Assembly: GCF_031199965.1 (NCBI RefSeq)
Contig: NZ_CP133605.1
Span: forward strand, 1,644,501 to 1,708,500
From: Paenibacillus sp. D2_2
GTDB lineage: Bacteria; Bacillota; Bacilli; Paenibacillales; Paenibacillaceae
Direction: 5' to 3'
Length of the DNA: 64,000 nt
Of the stretch, positions 7,479-18,180 are shown piece after piece (within the stretch, counting starts at the first letter, position 1; each line of letters starts with the position of its first letter). A program made the translations under genes and the position numbers. The notes below the pieces were generated by a model, which was given only the letters and a program-made list of their open reading frames with translations, ran no database searches and had not been told where the DNA came from.

Positions 7479-9296
7479 ATGACAGATATTAAGCTTCGAC
7501 AACAAAAAATTCGTAATTTCAGTATCATTGCACATATAGACCATGGGAAATCGACATTAGCTGACCGGATTCTCGAATTTACCGGTGCGCTCTCTTCTCG
7601 CGAAATGCAGGAGCAGGTGCTCGATAATATGGATCTGGAACGGGAGCGCGGCATTACGATTAAGCTGCAGGCCGTTCGTTTGGCTTATAAGGCCGATGAT
7701 GGTGAGGAGTATATCCTTAACCTGATTGACACCCCGGGACATGTGGACTTTACGTATGAAGTTTCACGCAGTCTCGCGGCTTGTGAAGGCGCTCTGCTTG
7801 TCGTGGATGCGGCACAGGGGATTGAAGCGCAGACGCTGGCTAACGTGTATTTGGCCCTCGATAATGATCTGGAGATTTTGCCGGTCATCAATAAGATTGA
7901 CTTGCCAAGTGCAGACCCGGATCGTGTGAAGGAAGAAATTGAAGAAGTGATCGGACTCGATGCTAGCGAGGCTGTTCATGCCTCTGCAAAAGCTGGCATC
8001 GGGATCAAGGAAATTCTGGAGCAGGTTGTGCAGAAGGTACCGGCGCCGACAGGTGACCCGGATCAGCCGCTTAAGGCGCTGATTTTTGACTCGCACTATG
8101 ATCCATACAAAGGCGTTATCGTCTATGTGCGTGTCGTGGACGGTCATATTAAAGCAGGTTCCAAAATCAAAATGATGGCTACCGACAAAGTGTTTGAGGT
8201 TATTGAAGTAGGTGCCTTCAAACCGCGTATGACCATTGTTGATGAATTAAATGTAGGCGATGTTGGATTTATCGTTGCCGGGATCAAGAATGTCGGGGAT
8301 ACTCGGGTCGGGGATACCGTAACAGAGGCTAAGAATCCTACTTTGGAGCCGTTACCTGGTTATCGTAAGATCAATCCAATGGTGTTCTGTGGTCTCTATC
8401 CGATCGAATCTTCGGATTATAACGACCTTCGTGAGGCACTGGAGAAGCTGCAATTGAACGATGCATCACTTAGCTTCGAGCCGGAGACATTTAGTGCTCT
8501 AGGCTTTGGCTTCCGTTGTGGATTCCTCGGTCTCCTTCATATGGACGTTATCCAGGAACGGATTGAACGGGAGTTCAACATTCCGCTCATTACGACGGCA
8601 CCAAGCGTTATTTATCATATCACGCTGACCAATGGCGAGATGATTACGATCGATAACCCGTCCAACTATCCAGAAGTCGGCAAGATTGAATATGTAGAAG
8701 AGCCTTATGTTAAAGCGGCGATCATCGTACCAAATGATTTCGTGGGTACCGTGATGGAGCTTTGCCAGACCAAGCGCGGCGAATTCGTCAATATGGAGTA
8801 TCTCGATACAACCCGTGTGACGATTACGTATCAGATCCCGCTCTCGGAGATCGTCTATGATTTCTTCGATCAACTGAAATCGAGCACGAAAGGCTATGCC
8901 TCCTTCGATTACGAAATTTCCGGCTACCGCAAATCCAATCTGGTTAAGATGGATATCCTGCTTAATGGCGAACAGGTCGATGCACTCTCCTTCATCGTTC
9001 ACCGCGACAAGGCTTATCATCGCGGCCGGATTATTTGTGAGAAGCTGCGTGAACTGATTCCGCGGCAAATGTTCGAGGTGCCGATTCAGGCTTCGATCGG
9101 TACGAAGATCATCTCGCGCGAGACAGTTAAAGCGATGCGTAAGAACGTACTTGCCAAATGTTACGGCGGTGACATCTCGCGGAAGCGGAAGCTGCTTGAG
9201 AAGCAGAAGGAAGGCAAGAAGCGGATGAAGCAGGTCGGCAGTGTTGAAGTACCGCAAGAAGCGTTTATGGCTGTACTCAAGATTGATGATAAATAG
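7479..9296 (+). CDS. lepA: Elongation factor 4 (LepA), ribosome back-translocase GTPase
   Basis: The 605-residue translational GTPase binds stalled or mis-translocated ribosomes. Visible motifs are G1 [14 protein letters not shown], switch [16 protein letters not shown]3 [16 protein letters not shown]4 [11 protein letters not shown], then domain II, the EF-G-like domains and the LepA C-terminal domain ending [21 protein letters not shown] chose ATG 7479, which gives the usual family N-terminus ([17 protein letters not shown]); a GTG 15 bases upstream is also in frame. It is transcribed alone from a near-consensus promoter and followed by a terminator. The nearby insertion sequence stops about 235 bp upstream. 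Confidence 0.97.
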   Translation: MTDIKLRQQKIRNFSIIAHIDHGKSTLADRILEFTGALSSREMQEQVLDNMDLERERGITIKLQAVRLAYKADDGEEYILNLIDTPGHVDFTYEVSRSLAACEGALLVVDAAQGIEAQTLANVYLALDNDLEILPVINKIDLPSADPDRVKEEIEEVIGLDASEAVHASAKAGIGIKEILEQVVQKVPAPTGDPDQPLKALIFDSHYDPYKGVIVYVRVVDGHIKAGSKIKMMATDKVFEVIEVGAFKPRMTIVDELNVGDVGFIVAGIKNVGDTRVGDTVTEAKNPTLEPLPGYRKINPMVFCGLYPIESSDYNDLREALEKLQLNDASLSFEPETFSALGFGFRCGFLGLLHMDVIQERIEREFNIPLITTAPSVIYHITLTNGEMITIDNPSNYPEVGKIEYVEEPYVKAAIIVPNDFVGTVMELCQTKRGEFVNMEYLDTTRVTITYQIPLSEIVYDFFDQLKSSTKGYASFDYEISGYRKSNLVKMDILLNGEQVDALSFIVHRDKAYHRGRIICEKLRELIPRQMFEVPIQASIGTKIISRETVKAMRKNVLAKCYGGDISRKRKLLEKQKEGKKRMKQVGSVEVPQEAFMAVLKIDDK

Positions 9297-9314
9297 AAGA
9301 GATATCTTCAATAA

Positions 9315-9338
9315 GGGAAGCCTTCGGGCTTTCCTTTT
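9315..9338 (+). terminator. Terminator of lepA
   Basis: GGGAAGCC and GGCTTTCC form an 8-bp stem with a TTCG tetraloop (one G-T pair), followed by TTTT. Confidence 0.8.
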
Positions 9339-9363
9339 GATTATTAGTGAGTATTAAGAGAGG

Positions 9364-9530
9364 GTTCAAAAAGTGCGGTTTTCAGCACCGAGAAGGTTGG
9401 ATGAAGCTAGGGTCTGAGGAGCGGAGCGTACGTAGTTTGTACGTGAGCACCGGAGGACCCGGCTGAATTCAAGATTCGATGCCGAATTGCTTCTTGATTT
9501 GCTTCGTGATCAAAAGCGGATTTTTTGAAC
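9364..9530 (+). repeat. MITE-like dispersed repeat, copy 1
   Basis: The 167-bp element is bounded by inverted repeats (GTTCAAAAAGTGCGGTTTT against GTTCAAAAAATCCGCTTTT on the opposite strand). The body includes CAGCACCGAGAAGGTTGGAT and GGCTGAATTCAAGATTC, shared with copies at 29567 and 43548. Its right end is 8 bases from the hemW ribosome site. Confidence 0.8.
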
Positions 9531-9553
9531 TACCTATTAAAGGAGGCATTGCC

Positions 9554-10771
9554 ATGAACCATATGATAAATAATAAAGGACAGGGAATGCCTGAACGAGA
9601 GACGAGATCGTCCGCTCCGAAGGCGGTCTATATCCATATTCCCTTCTGTACGAATAAATGCTTCTACTGTGATTTCAATTCCTATGTGTTGAAGGACCAG
9701 CCAGTGATGGACTACTTACGGGCGTTGGACTATGAAATGGAGCTTACGGTTAGAGATACACCTCCGGGGGAAATTCGCAGCATCTTTGTTGGCGGAGGTA
9801 CACCTACCGTATTGAACCCGCAGGAGATGGAGTTCTTCCTTGCTTCAGTACGCAAGCATTTTCCTAACTTTGCATCGGATATTGAGTTCTCGATGGAAGC
9901 TAACCCGGGGACGACCGATCTAGAGAAACTGAAGGTGATGCGAGAAGGCGGCGTGAATCGGGTCAGCTTCGGGGTGCAGGCGTTCCAGAATGAACTATTA
10001 TCAGGAATTGGTCGAATTCATAATACCGATGATGTGTACCGCAGCCTGGAGAATGCTCATAAAGCGGGTTTGAATAATCTCTCGATCGATCTGATGTTCG
10101 GCCTGCCGAATCAGACCGTGGAAATGCTCGATTATAGTGTGCAACGGGCACTTGAACTGGGATTGCCGCATTATTCGATCTACAGCTTGAAGGTAGAAGA
10201 GAATACACTGTTCCATACGCTGTATAGGAAGAATCAGCTTCCGCTTCCGGACGAAGAGGATGAGCTGAAGATGTATTTATTGCTGATGGAACGGATGAAG
10301 GAAGCGGGATATAAGCAGTATGAGATCAGCAATTTTGCCAAGCCGGGCTTTGAGAGCCGCCACAATATCACGTATTGGCGCAATGAGGATTATTACGGCT
10401 TTGGTGCCGGAGCACATGGATATGTAGGGCATCAGCGCCATATCAATATCAAGGGAGTTAATCCATACGTAGAAGCGGCGACTACACGGCTTCCGCGTCT
10501 GGAGCAATTTACGGTACCACGCGAGGAAGCGATGGAGGATTTCATGATGGTCGGTCTTCGTGTGCTCGATGGGATACGTAATGCAGACTTTGAAGCCCAA
10601 TTCGCTGTAAAGCTTGAGGATATGTTCGGTAGCCATTTACGCAAGATGGTGGATTCGGGATTGCTTGAGCAACATGAGGATAAGGGCGGTTATCGACTTA
10701 GTGAAAAAGGAATCCTGTTCGGTAATGAGGTATTCGCTGAATTTATCGACACGATCACTGAATCTAAATAA
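9554..10771 (+). CDS. hemW: Radical SAM heme chaperone HemW (coproporphyrinogen-III oxidase-like)
   Basis: The 405-residue radical SAM protein has the iron-sulfur motif CTNKCFYC (CxxxCxxC) near residue 34, the glycine-rich stretch IFVGGGTPTVL, and a C-terminal HemW domain with NITYWRNEDYYGFGAGAHGY. It binds haem and delivers it to membrane targets; it is often misnamed HemN. The ATG at 9554 has AAAGGAGG 8 bases upstream; the frame is open further into the repeat element but without a ribosome site. A 12-bp hairpin follows. Placement between lepA and hrcA is the conserved order in Bacillus and relatives. Confidence 0.94.
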   Translation: MNHMINNKGQGMPERETRSSAPKAVYIHIPFCTNKCFYCDFNSYVLKDQPVMDYLRALDYEMELTVRDTPPGEIRSIFVGGGTPTVLNPQEMEFFLASVRKHFPNFASDIEFSMEANPGTTDLEKLKVMREGGVNRVSFGVQAFQNELLSGIGRIHNTDDVYRSLENAHKAGLNNLSIDLMFGLPNQTVEMLDYSVQRALELGLPHYSIYSLKVEENTLFHTLYRKNQLPLPDEEDELKMYLLLMERMKEAGYKQYEISNFAKPGFESRHNITYWRNEDYYGFGAGAHGYVGHQRHINIKGVNPYVEAATTRLPRLEQFTVPREEAMEDFMMVGLRVLDGIRNADFEAQFAVKLEDMFGSHLRKMVDSGLLEQHEDKGGYRLSEKGILFGNEVFAEFIDTITESK

Positions 10772-10785
10772 ATATTAGCTCAGTT

Positions 10786-10830
10786 AAAGAACAAAGGTGT
10801 CGTCTAAAAAGCGATTTTCCTTTGTTCTTT
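10786..10830 (+). terminator. Terminator-like hairpin after hemW
   Basis: AAAGAACAAAGG (10786-10797) pairs perfectly with CCTTTGTTCTTT (10819-10830); the loop is 21 bases. No clear T tract follows. Confidence 0.6.
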
Positions 10831-10957
10831 CATTATATATAGGTCTAATACATCGATCCTGCTGAATAGAACGAATTTTCTCTCTTGAAGTTTTATACGT
10901 CCTGATGTATATTTATTCGTATTAAATATTGGAAATTGGGATTTAAGGGGAGAACCT

Positions 10958-11425
10958 ATGCCAGCCGTAGCGGTAAGCAGAAGAGCAACACTTGAAGATG
11001 TAGAGCAGTTATACTTACTGATTGATGATTATGCACGCAAAGGAATTATGCTGCCGCGCTCCCGTAAAGTGCTGGAACGGCTGATTGATGATTTCGTCGT
11101 TACCGAGGTGGATGGACTAGTCGTTGGCTGCGGATCGCTCTGTAAATTGGGCGAGGAGCTGGTGGAGATTCGTTCGCTCGGTATTGCAGAAGGCTATAAG
11201 GGCCAGGGGCTTGGATCGATGCTTGTCAAACAATTGGTAGAAGAAGCGAGAGCACAGGGGATCCCGAAGGTTATGGCTTTGACTTATGAGGTTTCCTTCT
11301 TTTTGAAAAATGACTTCAATGTTGTAGAGAAAGAGATTTTTCCAGAGAAAGTATGGACTGATTGCGTTAACTGTTCCAAGCAGCATGCTTGCGATGAAAT
11401 AGCAGTGCTCAAGATACTGGACTGA
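10958..11425 (+). CDS. GNAT acetyltransferase, short N-acetylglutamate-synthase-like (ArgA-type)
   Basis: The 155-residue GNAT domain has the acetyl-CoA loop EGYKGQGLGSMLV preceded by LVEIRSLGIA. The C-terminal signature FPEKVWTDCVNCSKQHACDE, with three cysteines, resembles the short ArgA-like acetyltransferases that acetylate glutamate in the first step of arginine synthesis. This assignment rests on remembered similarity in the LPRS and KVW-DC-C motifs and is weaker than the fold call. Start ATG has AAGGGGAG at a good distance. It lies just upstream of hrcA; the hrcA promoter begins within 2 bases of its stop. Confidence 0.75.
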   Translation: MPAVAVSRRATLEDVEQLYLLIDDYARKGIMLPRSRKVLERLIDDFVVTEVDGLVVGCGSLCKLGEELVEIRSLGIAEGYKGQGLGSMLVKQLVEEARAQGIPKVMALTYEVSFFLKNDFNVVEKEIFPEKVWTDCVNCSKQHACDEIAVLKILD

Positions 11426-11426
11426 C

Positions 11427-11456
11427 TTGACAATCGTCAGGTTGGTTTGGTATTTT
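11427..11456 (+). promoter_or_regulatory. Promoter of the hrcA-grpE-dnaK operon
   Basis: TTGACA (11427-11432), an 18-base spacer and TATTTT (11451-11456) lie immediately upstream of the CIRCE element, the usual sigma-A heat-shock promoter arrangement. Confidence 0.65.
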
Positions 11457-11467
11457 TGTAGTAGGGT

Positions 11468-11494
11468 TTAGCACTCATCTCCATCGAGTGCTAA
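11468..11494. promoter_or_regulatory. CIRCE element (HrcA operator)
   Basis: Exact consensus TTAGCACTC-N9-GAGTGCTAA. HrcA binds it and represses the operon until heat stress titrates GroE. It lies between the promoter and the hrcA start. Confidence 0.98.
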
Positions 11495-11530
11495 CGACCT
11501 AATCAAATCTTGGATCTAGGAGGGATTTCC

Positions 11531-12568
11531 ATGTTGACGGAACGCCAGAGAATGATTTTGAACGCTATAGTGGATGACTATGTTCGCTCGGCGGAGCCAG
11601 TGGGGTCCCGAAGCATCTCCAAACGTGGTGATGTCGGGTACAGTCCCGCTACGATCCGTAACGAGATGGCAGATCTTGAGGAGCTTGGTTTTCTTGAGCA
11701 ACCGCATACCTCGGCCGGACGTATTCCGTCCCATAAAGGGTATCGGTATTATGTGGATCACTTATCTCCATTAAATTTGCTTGCTCCTGAAGAACTAGCT
11801 ACAATGAAAATGTTCTTTGCGGAAAAACTAAGTGCACTTGAACAGGTTATCCAGCATGCCGGAACGATCCTATCCAATATGACGAATTATACTTCCATCC
11901 TGCTTGGGCCGGAAGTTTTTCATACTTCTTTGCGGCATTTCCAATTACTCCCGTTGACCGATAATACGGCGGTGGCGATCATTGTGACGAGCACCGGACA
12001 AGTGGAGAACAAGACGGTAACTATGCCGGCAGGCATCTCGATTTCCGAGATGGAGAAGGTCGTCAATTTGTTGAACTACAAGTTAGCGGGGGTTCCGATC
12101 TATAAGTTGAAATCCGCTCTGTACAATGAGCTTGGCCAAGAGATGCAGCGCTATGTTACGCATTTCGAAGAATTGATGAATGTGCTTGATGAAGCCTTCG
12201 ACAATGGGCAAGATGGCCAACGCCTCTTTCTTAGCGGAGCAACGAACATGCTGACACAACCGGAATTCCGTGATGTCGATAAAATCAAAGGCATCCTTGA
12301 TCTGTTCGAGGAGACACCGACATTAATGAAGATGTTGGCTTCCGCTTCAGCAGGTACGGGAATTCAAGTGCGTATCGGTTCCGAGATTAATCATGATGCC
12401 TTCGCGAATTGCAGCTTGATTACTGCAACCTACGCGATTGAAGGAGAATCCGTTGGAACAATTGGTATCTTGGGACCCACCCGGATGGATTACGCTCGGG
12501 TGATACCGATTTTGGATATATTGTCCAAGAATTTGACCCAGTTTTTTATTAAAAAGCATGAGAAGTAA
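11531..12568 (+). CDS. hrcA: Heat-inducible transcription repressor HrcA
   Basis: The 345-residue repressor has an N-terminal winged-helix domain (LTERQRMILNAIVDDYVRSA, VGSRSISKRGDVGYSPATIR, EELGFLEQPHTSAGRIPS) and a C-terminal GAF-like dimerisation region ending in GILGPTRMDYARVIPILD. It binds the CIRCE site just upstream and so autoregulates this operon. ATG 11531 has AGGAGGG 5 bases upstream; an in-frame TTG at 11510 lacks a ribosome site. grpE, dnaK and dnaJ follow in the same direction. Confidence 0.97.
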   Translation: MLTERQRMILNAIVDDYVRSAEPVGSRSISKRGDVGYSPATIRNEMADLEELGFLEQPHTSAGRIPSHKGYRYYVDHLSPLNLLAPEELATMKMFFAEKLSALEQVIQHAGTILSNMTNYTSILLGPEVFHTSLRHFQLLPLTDNTAVAIIVTSTGQVENKTVTMPAGISISEMEKVVNLLNYKLAGVPIYKLKSALYNELGQEMQRYVTHFEELMNVLDEAFDNGQDGQRLFLSGATNMLTQPEFRDVDKIKGILDLFEETPTLMKMLASASAGTGIQVRIGSEINHDAFANCSLITATYAIEGESVGTIGILGPTRMDYARVIPILDILSKNLTQFFIKKHEK

Positions 12569-12602
12569 CTATTAGCTTATCGGAAGTCAAGGAGGTGACA
12601 TC

Positions 12603-13202
12603 TTGAAGGAACAACAGCCTGTTCAAGATACGATTAATCAAGAGGAAGAATTGAATGGCGTGGATGTGAATCAAGATCAAAGTCATGAGGCAGAGGAGCA
12701 CACAGCTCCAGAGGCCGAAGCGGCATCGAATGATGCTGTGAATGAGAAGGCTAACGAAGAGCTCGATAACCTTCGGGCTGAACTAGAGGAGCATCAACAG
12801 CGGCTCTTGCGTGTTCAAGCCGATTATGATAATTTCCGTCGCCGTACGGTGAAGGAAAAGGAAGATCTTGCGAAATATGCTTCATCCAAGCTGATCTCCG
12901 AGCTTATCCCTGTTATCGATAACTTCGAGAGAGCCTTGGGAACAGTAGGTGACAACGAGGAAGTTGCCGCATACTCCAAAGGCGTTGAGATGATTATTCG
13001 TCAATTCGAGAACGTACTGCAGGCCGAGGGCTTGAAGAAGATGGTGTCTGTCGGTGAAGCGTTCAATCCTGAGTACCATCAGGCTATCATGCAGGTGGAA
13101 TCGGATGAATATGAAGAAGGCATCGTCGTTGAGGAATTGCAGAGCGGATATCTTCTTAAGGATAAAGTGCTGCGTCCAGCTATGGTTAAAGTTAGCGGCT
13201 AA
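12603..13202 (+). CDS. grpE: Nucleotide exchange factor GrpE
   Basis: The 199-residue co-chaperone releases ADP from DnaK. It has an acidic, low-complexity N-terminus (residues 1-55), a long coiled coil (ELDNLRAELEEHQQRLLRVQ), the GrpE motif YDNFRRRTVKEKEDLAKYAS, and the C-terminal beta domain ending VLRPAMVKVSG. It starts with TTG preceded by AAGGAGGTGAC, a near-perfect anti-Shine-Dalgarno complement. It lies 34 bp downstream of hrcA and 63 bp upstream of dnaK. Confidence 0.97.
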   Translation: MKEQQPVQDTINQEEELNGVDVNQDQSHEAEEHTAPEAEAASNDAVNEKANEELDNLRAELEEHQQRLLRVQADYDNFRRRTVKEKEDLAKYASSKLISELIPVIDNFERALGTVGDNEEVAAYSKGVEMIIRQFENVLQAEGLKKMVSVGEAFNPEYHQAIMQVESDEYEEGIVVEELQSGYLLKDKVLRPAMVKVSG

Positions 13203-13232
13203 ACTGGGCTGCTAAATTATAAAAAATTGTAA

Positions 13233-15101
<1,869 letters not shown>

Positions 15102-15155
15102 GAGTAATGCCTGCTCATACGTCAATTTTGATTTGAAATAGGCTTCGGTGAAATG

Positions 15156-15201
15156 GGAAGGTCAAAGTGTCGGGCATTTGACGCGCTTTGACTTTCCTTT
15201 T
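15156..15201 (+). terminator. Hairpin terminator between dnaK and dnaJ
   Basis: GGAAGGTCAAAG (15156-15167) pairs with CTTTGACTTTCC (15186-15197, one G-T pair), followed by TTTT. It suggests partial termination so that DnaJ is made at a lower level than DnaK. Confidence 0.7.
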
Positions 15202-15262
15202 GCCGGATTAAGGGAATGATTTACTTTCGGTACAGCAATCAAGCGATAACGGGGGTGGAAGG

Positions 15263-16381
15263 ATGGCTGAGAAGCGAGATTATTATGAAGTGCTAGGTGT
15301 CTCTAAGAGCGCCAATGATGATGAGATCAAGAAAGCATATCGCAAGATGGCACGCCAATATCATCCGGACGTGAACAAGGCGAGCGATGCAGAGGATAAG
15401 TTTAAAGAGGTCAAAGAAGCTTACGATGTTCTGAGCGATAGCGGTAAACGTTCGCAATACGACCAATTTGGGCATATCGATCCGAACCAAGGAATGGGCG
15501 GAGGCTTCCAAGGAGGAGACTTCGGAGGCTTCGGCGATATTTTCGATATGTTCTTTGGTGGTGGCGGACGTCGTGATCCAAATGCGCCACAGCGTGGAAA
15601 TGATTTGCAGTATAATTTAACGATTGAATTCGAGGAAGCCGTCTTCGGTAAAGAGATCGAGATCAAGATTCCTAGGACAGAGAGCTGCGATACCTGCTTC
15701 GGCTCTGGAGCCAAGCCGGGCACCAAGCCCGAGACATGTTCGGTATGTCATGGCAGTGGGCAGCAGGAGGTAGTGCAGAATACTCCGTTTGGGCGTATGG
15801 TTAATCGCCGTGCCTGCAGCAATTGCGGTGGTAAGGGTAAAATTATTAAGGACAAATGTTCTACCTGCAACGGCAGTGGCCAGGTGAAGAAGCAACGTAC
15901 CATTAATGTCCATGTTCCAGCTGGCGCGTATGATGGTGCACAAATGCGGATGTCCGGCGAGGGAGAAGGTGGACTGCGCGGCGGCCCAGCAGGGGATTTG
16001 TATATTAACATTCGCGTTAAACCGCATGAATATTTTGAACGCGAGGGCGATGATATTTATCTAGAATTGCCGATTACTTTTACCCAGGCTGCGCTGGGTG
16101 ACGATATTGAAATTCCAACCTTGCACGATAAGGTTAGATTGAAGATCCCTGCGGGAACGCAGACCGAGCATTTCTTCCGTCTGAAAGGCAAAGGTGTTCC
16201 TAAATTGCGTGGCGTTGGTCAAGGGGATATGCATGTAAAAGTGCGGATCGTCACTCCGAAGAATCTAAGCGAAGAACAGAAGGATCTACTACGTCAGTTC
16301 GCGTCGCTTAGCGGAGAGCATACGCAAGAGAATGAGCAGTCCTTTTTTGATCGTATGAAAAAGGCGTTCCGTGGAGACTGA
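15263..16381 (+). CDS. dnaJ: Chaperone protein DnaJ (Hsp40)
   Basis: The 372-residue type I Hsp40 has a J domain with the HPD motif (YHPDVNK), a Gly/Phe-rich linker ([17 protein letters not shown]), four zinc repeats ([32 protein letters not shown]) and a C-terminal substrate-binding domain. It delivers clients to DnaK and stimulates its ATPase. The start ATG follows GGGGGTGGAAGG. It is separated from dnaK by 161 bp holding a hairpin and is followed by a strong terminator. Confidence 0.98.
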   Translation: MAEKRDYYEVLGVSKSANDDEIKKAYRKMARQYHPDVNKASDAEDKFKEVKEAYDVLSDSGKRSQYDQFGHIDPNQGMGGGFQGGDFGGFGDIFDMFFGGGGRRDPNAPQRGNDLQYNLTIEFEEAVFGKEIEIKIPRTESCDTCFGSGAKPGTKPETCSVCHGSGQQEVVQNTPFGRMVNRRACSNCGGKGKIIKDKCSTCNGSGQVKKQRTINVHVPAGAYDGAQMRMSGEGEGGLRGGPAGDLYINIRVKPHEYFEREGDDIYLELPITFTQAALGDDIEIPTLHDKVRLKIPAGTQTEHFFRLKGKGVPKLRGVGQGDMHVKVRIVTPKNLSEEQKDLLRQFASLSGEHTQENEQSFFDRMKKAFRGD

Positions 16382-16399
16382 TATTTTCCTTTAAATTAT

Positions 16400-16453
16400 A
16401 AGAGGACTTTCCATTAGGCCATATCCGAATGGTCTAGGGAGAGTCCTCTTTTT
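16400..16453 (+). terminator. Terminator of dnaJ
   Basis: AAGAGGACT pairs with AGTCCTCTT across a partly paired loop, followed by TTT. Confidence 0.7.
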
Positions 16454-16465
16454 AGATATAAGCCA

Positions 16466-16497
16466 TAAAAAAAGCACTAAGTCGACCTTAGTGCTTT
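16466..16497 (-). terminator. Terminator of the minus-strand 16.5-17.3 kb genes
   Basis: AAAGCACTAAG and CTTAGTGCTTT form a perfect 11-bp stem. On the minus strand it is followed by a T tract (the A run at 16468-16473). It sits just past the stop of the YxcD-like gene. Confidence 0.85.
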
Positions 16498-16505
16498 ATT
16501 CTGAG

Positions 16506-16798
16506 TTAGCCTGAGTACGTTGGTTCCTGGACAATAGCAGTTATCTCTTCATCGAGATCTAGCTTAATATCATCACGGAAAGCGCGAATTCCGTATTCTC
16601 TATTTACATATTGCATAATCGCTTCAATAATATTCAACTCAACGATATATCGGCTGCGGCCGTTCACCCATAATTCCCGGCATAGCCGTACTCCTCATCC
16701 CAGCTCAGTTCGACCTGAACATCCGTTGGACGGACTCCGGTTCTTTCTGCCGTATGGAGGCAAATAGCATTAATAATTTCATCCATGCTAAGGACCAT
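16506..16798 (-). CDS. YxcD-like (DUF2653) small protein, frameshifted
   Basis: This gene is not visible as one long open frame. On the minus strand, ATG 16798 (with GGAGGAAGG upstream) reads MVLSMDEIINAICLHTAERT and continues through VQVELSWDEEYGY. After one missing base near 16675 the reading continues RELWVNGRSRYIVELNII, then YGIRAFRDDIKLDLDEEITA, to the stop. This matches the ~95-residue YxcD/DUF2653 family, of unknown function. It starts 4 bp after the preceding membrane-protein gene, so the two probably form an operon. Confidence 0.7.
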
Positions 16799-16802
16799 CT
16801 GA

Positions 16803-17258
16803 TTAATACCTTCCTCCGCGATCGTAATCATGAGGTCCATCTGGGTGCTGAGGTTTTTTCCTGAAGCGCTGGAATAGGGAGACTACGATCATAATAATGA
16901 AGTAGATAGCCAACAGGTTAACTGCCATTCCGAGCATGTTGCCGAGGAAGCCCATATTGCCGAAGACTCCGCCGAATAGCATTCCAGCCAATCCGCCAAC
17001 CATCATGCCTTTCATGAAGCTGCCGCCGCTGAAAAATCCGCGTTTGCCATTTGTGCCTGTTGTAGTGCCGGACATTTTATTATTCGTCGTTGTGTCCGAT
17101 TTCTTATAATTATTGGTAGTCGTCTTCTTCGGTGTTGGTGTGTAGGTTCTTGGTCCTGATTTGAATCCTCCACCGCGTCTAGCATCGACCGAGTCAGGAC
17201 TGGTGAAGGCAATTAATAAAGTAAATGCCATCACAATCATCATCATTTTCTTCAGCAT
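16803..17258 (-). CDS. Small exported/membrane protein of unknown function
   Basis: The 151-residue protein has an N-terminal signal or anchor (MLKKMMMIVMAFTLLIAFTS), a basic, Thr/Asn-rich linker (residues ~27-72), a glycine-rich hydrophobic hairpin (GMMVGGLAGMLFGGVFGNMG) and a second hydrophobic segment (MAVNLLAIYFIIMIVVSLF) with a basic tail. The N-terminal RRGGGFKSGPRTYTPTP resembles the head of Tim44-like membrane proteins, but the Tim44 domain itself is absent. AGGAGGG precedes the start. It is followed directly by the YxcD-like gene. Confidence 0.65.
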   Translation of the reverse strand: MLKKMMMIVMAFTLLIAFTSPDSVDARRGGGFKSGPRTYTPTPKKTTTNNYKKSDTTTNNKMSGTTTGTNGKRGFFSGGSFMKGMMVGGLAGMLFGGVFGNMGFLGNMLGMAVNLLAIYFIIMIVVSLFQRFRKKPQHPDGPHDYDRGGRY

Positions 17259-17457
17259 TGTTAGTAAATACCCTCCTGTGAATGTCGAATTGTTTTAGTT
17301 ATCTAAGTAATACGCAGCACATGGACATGGGTTTCAAATTTTAATTAATATTTGTATAAAAAAGATTCACGAAATACATGATAAAACTTCAAGGAAACTG
17401 TATTTATGCAGGACTCCTGAGTAGCCGGATAAGCCGGAAGGAGAGGCAGGTTATGCT

Positions 17458-17822
17458 ATGGGTGAGAAAAATATATTAGCCTATTTCAAAAGTCCAGAAG
17501 AGGCAGAGGGTGTTGTTCGTAAGTTGAATGCATTAAGAGTGCTTGATGTATCGATCGATCGGTTCACTCGCAACTCGGCACAGAACTCGGGCCTATTTCA
17601 ATCGCTTGCGGGCCGTACGGGGGTACCGGAGATGATGCATGGCTCTGATCTGGTCCACTCTAGCGGGGTATTGTACGCTGCTGATCCCTCAAATAGCGGG
17701 ATGAGTCACGGTGGGCAGGGCGGTCCTACCTGGTCATGATATTCTACTCACGGCCGTTGTGGATGAGAGTGTGCACCATCAAGCACTTCGTATTGTAGAG
17801 GAAGCTGGAGGATTGACCTGAT
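17458..17822 (+). CDS. Unrecognised small protein, frameshifted
   Basis: The first frame (93 codons) begins MGEKNILAYFKSPEEAEGVV and has a charged, helix-strand pattern like small stress proteins of the YflT/general-stress type. The frame stops at 17739, but the next frame continues with GHDILLTAVVDESVHHQALR and IVEEAGGLT before a stop at 17822, a plausible beta-alpha ending. I infer one ~120-residue gene with an indel near 17725. I do not recognise the family with confidence. GGAGAGGCAGG upstream serves as ribosome site. Confidence 0.5.
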
Positions 17823-17890
17823 AAGTCTTAAGACAATCCAGGAATAGCCTAGAAAATTACTGAAAAAATAACGAGAAGGAGAGATTGAAT

Positions 17891-18079
17891 TTGAATCACT
17901 CGCAATCGGGTTATGATCATAGGAAGAAATCTGTTAACGCAGGAACTGATGGTCGCTATGAAGATGTTGAATTCTCGGATGAGCAGGCCGATCAGGAAGA
18001 TTGGGAAGCGTTGGAGCGTAGTGAGCGGGCAGACGCCCGAATGCAGCATCGTACGAAGTTGAATCCAAAACGTCCATAG
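17891..18079 (+). CDS. YfhD-like small protein
   Basis: The 62-residue hydrophilic protein has the run EDVEFSDEQADQEDWEALER followed by SERADARM, matching the VEFS-ELAD-DD-EA-ER core of the YfhD family found in Bacillaceae and Paenibacillaceae; its function is unknown and it is sometimes linked to spores. I chose TTG 17891, with AAGGAG at 9-base spacing, over the TTG at 17885. A strong terminator follows. Confidence 0.65.
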   Translation: MNHSQSGYDHRKKSVNAGTDGRYEDVEFSDEQADQEDWEALERSERADARMQHRTKLNPKRP

Positions 18080-18090
18080 ACCATTGTTCG

Positions 18091-18115
18091 AAAAAGCCGC
18101 GTATGCGGCTTTTTT
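18091..18115 (+). terminator. Terminator of the YfhD-like gene
   Basis: AAAAAGCCGC and GCGGCTTTTT form a perfect 10-bp stem with GTAT loop and a T tract. Confidence 0.9.
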
Positions 18116-18180
18116 GTCAACTCGCTATATTCTATAGTACAATAAATCTTATGCATGAATGCTAAGGAGGAAATCATACG

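Noticed and set aside
8499-9311. A 270-codon open frame antisense to the lepA C-terminal half
   Set aside because: It lies fully inside lepA on the other strand, has no ribosome site or recognisable domain, and arises from codon bias of a well-conserved gene.
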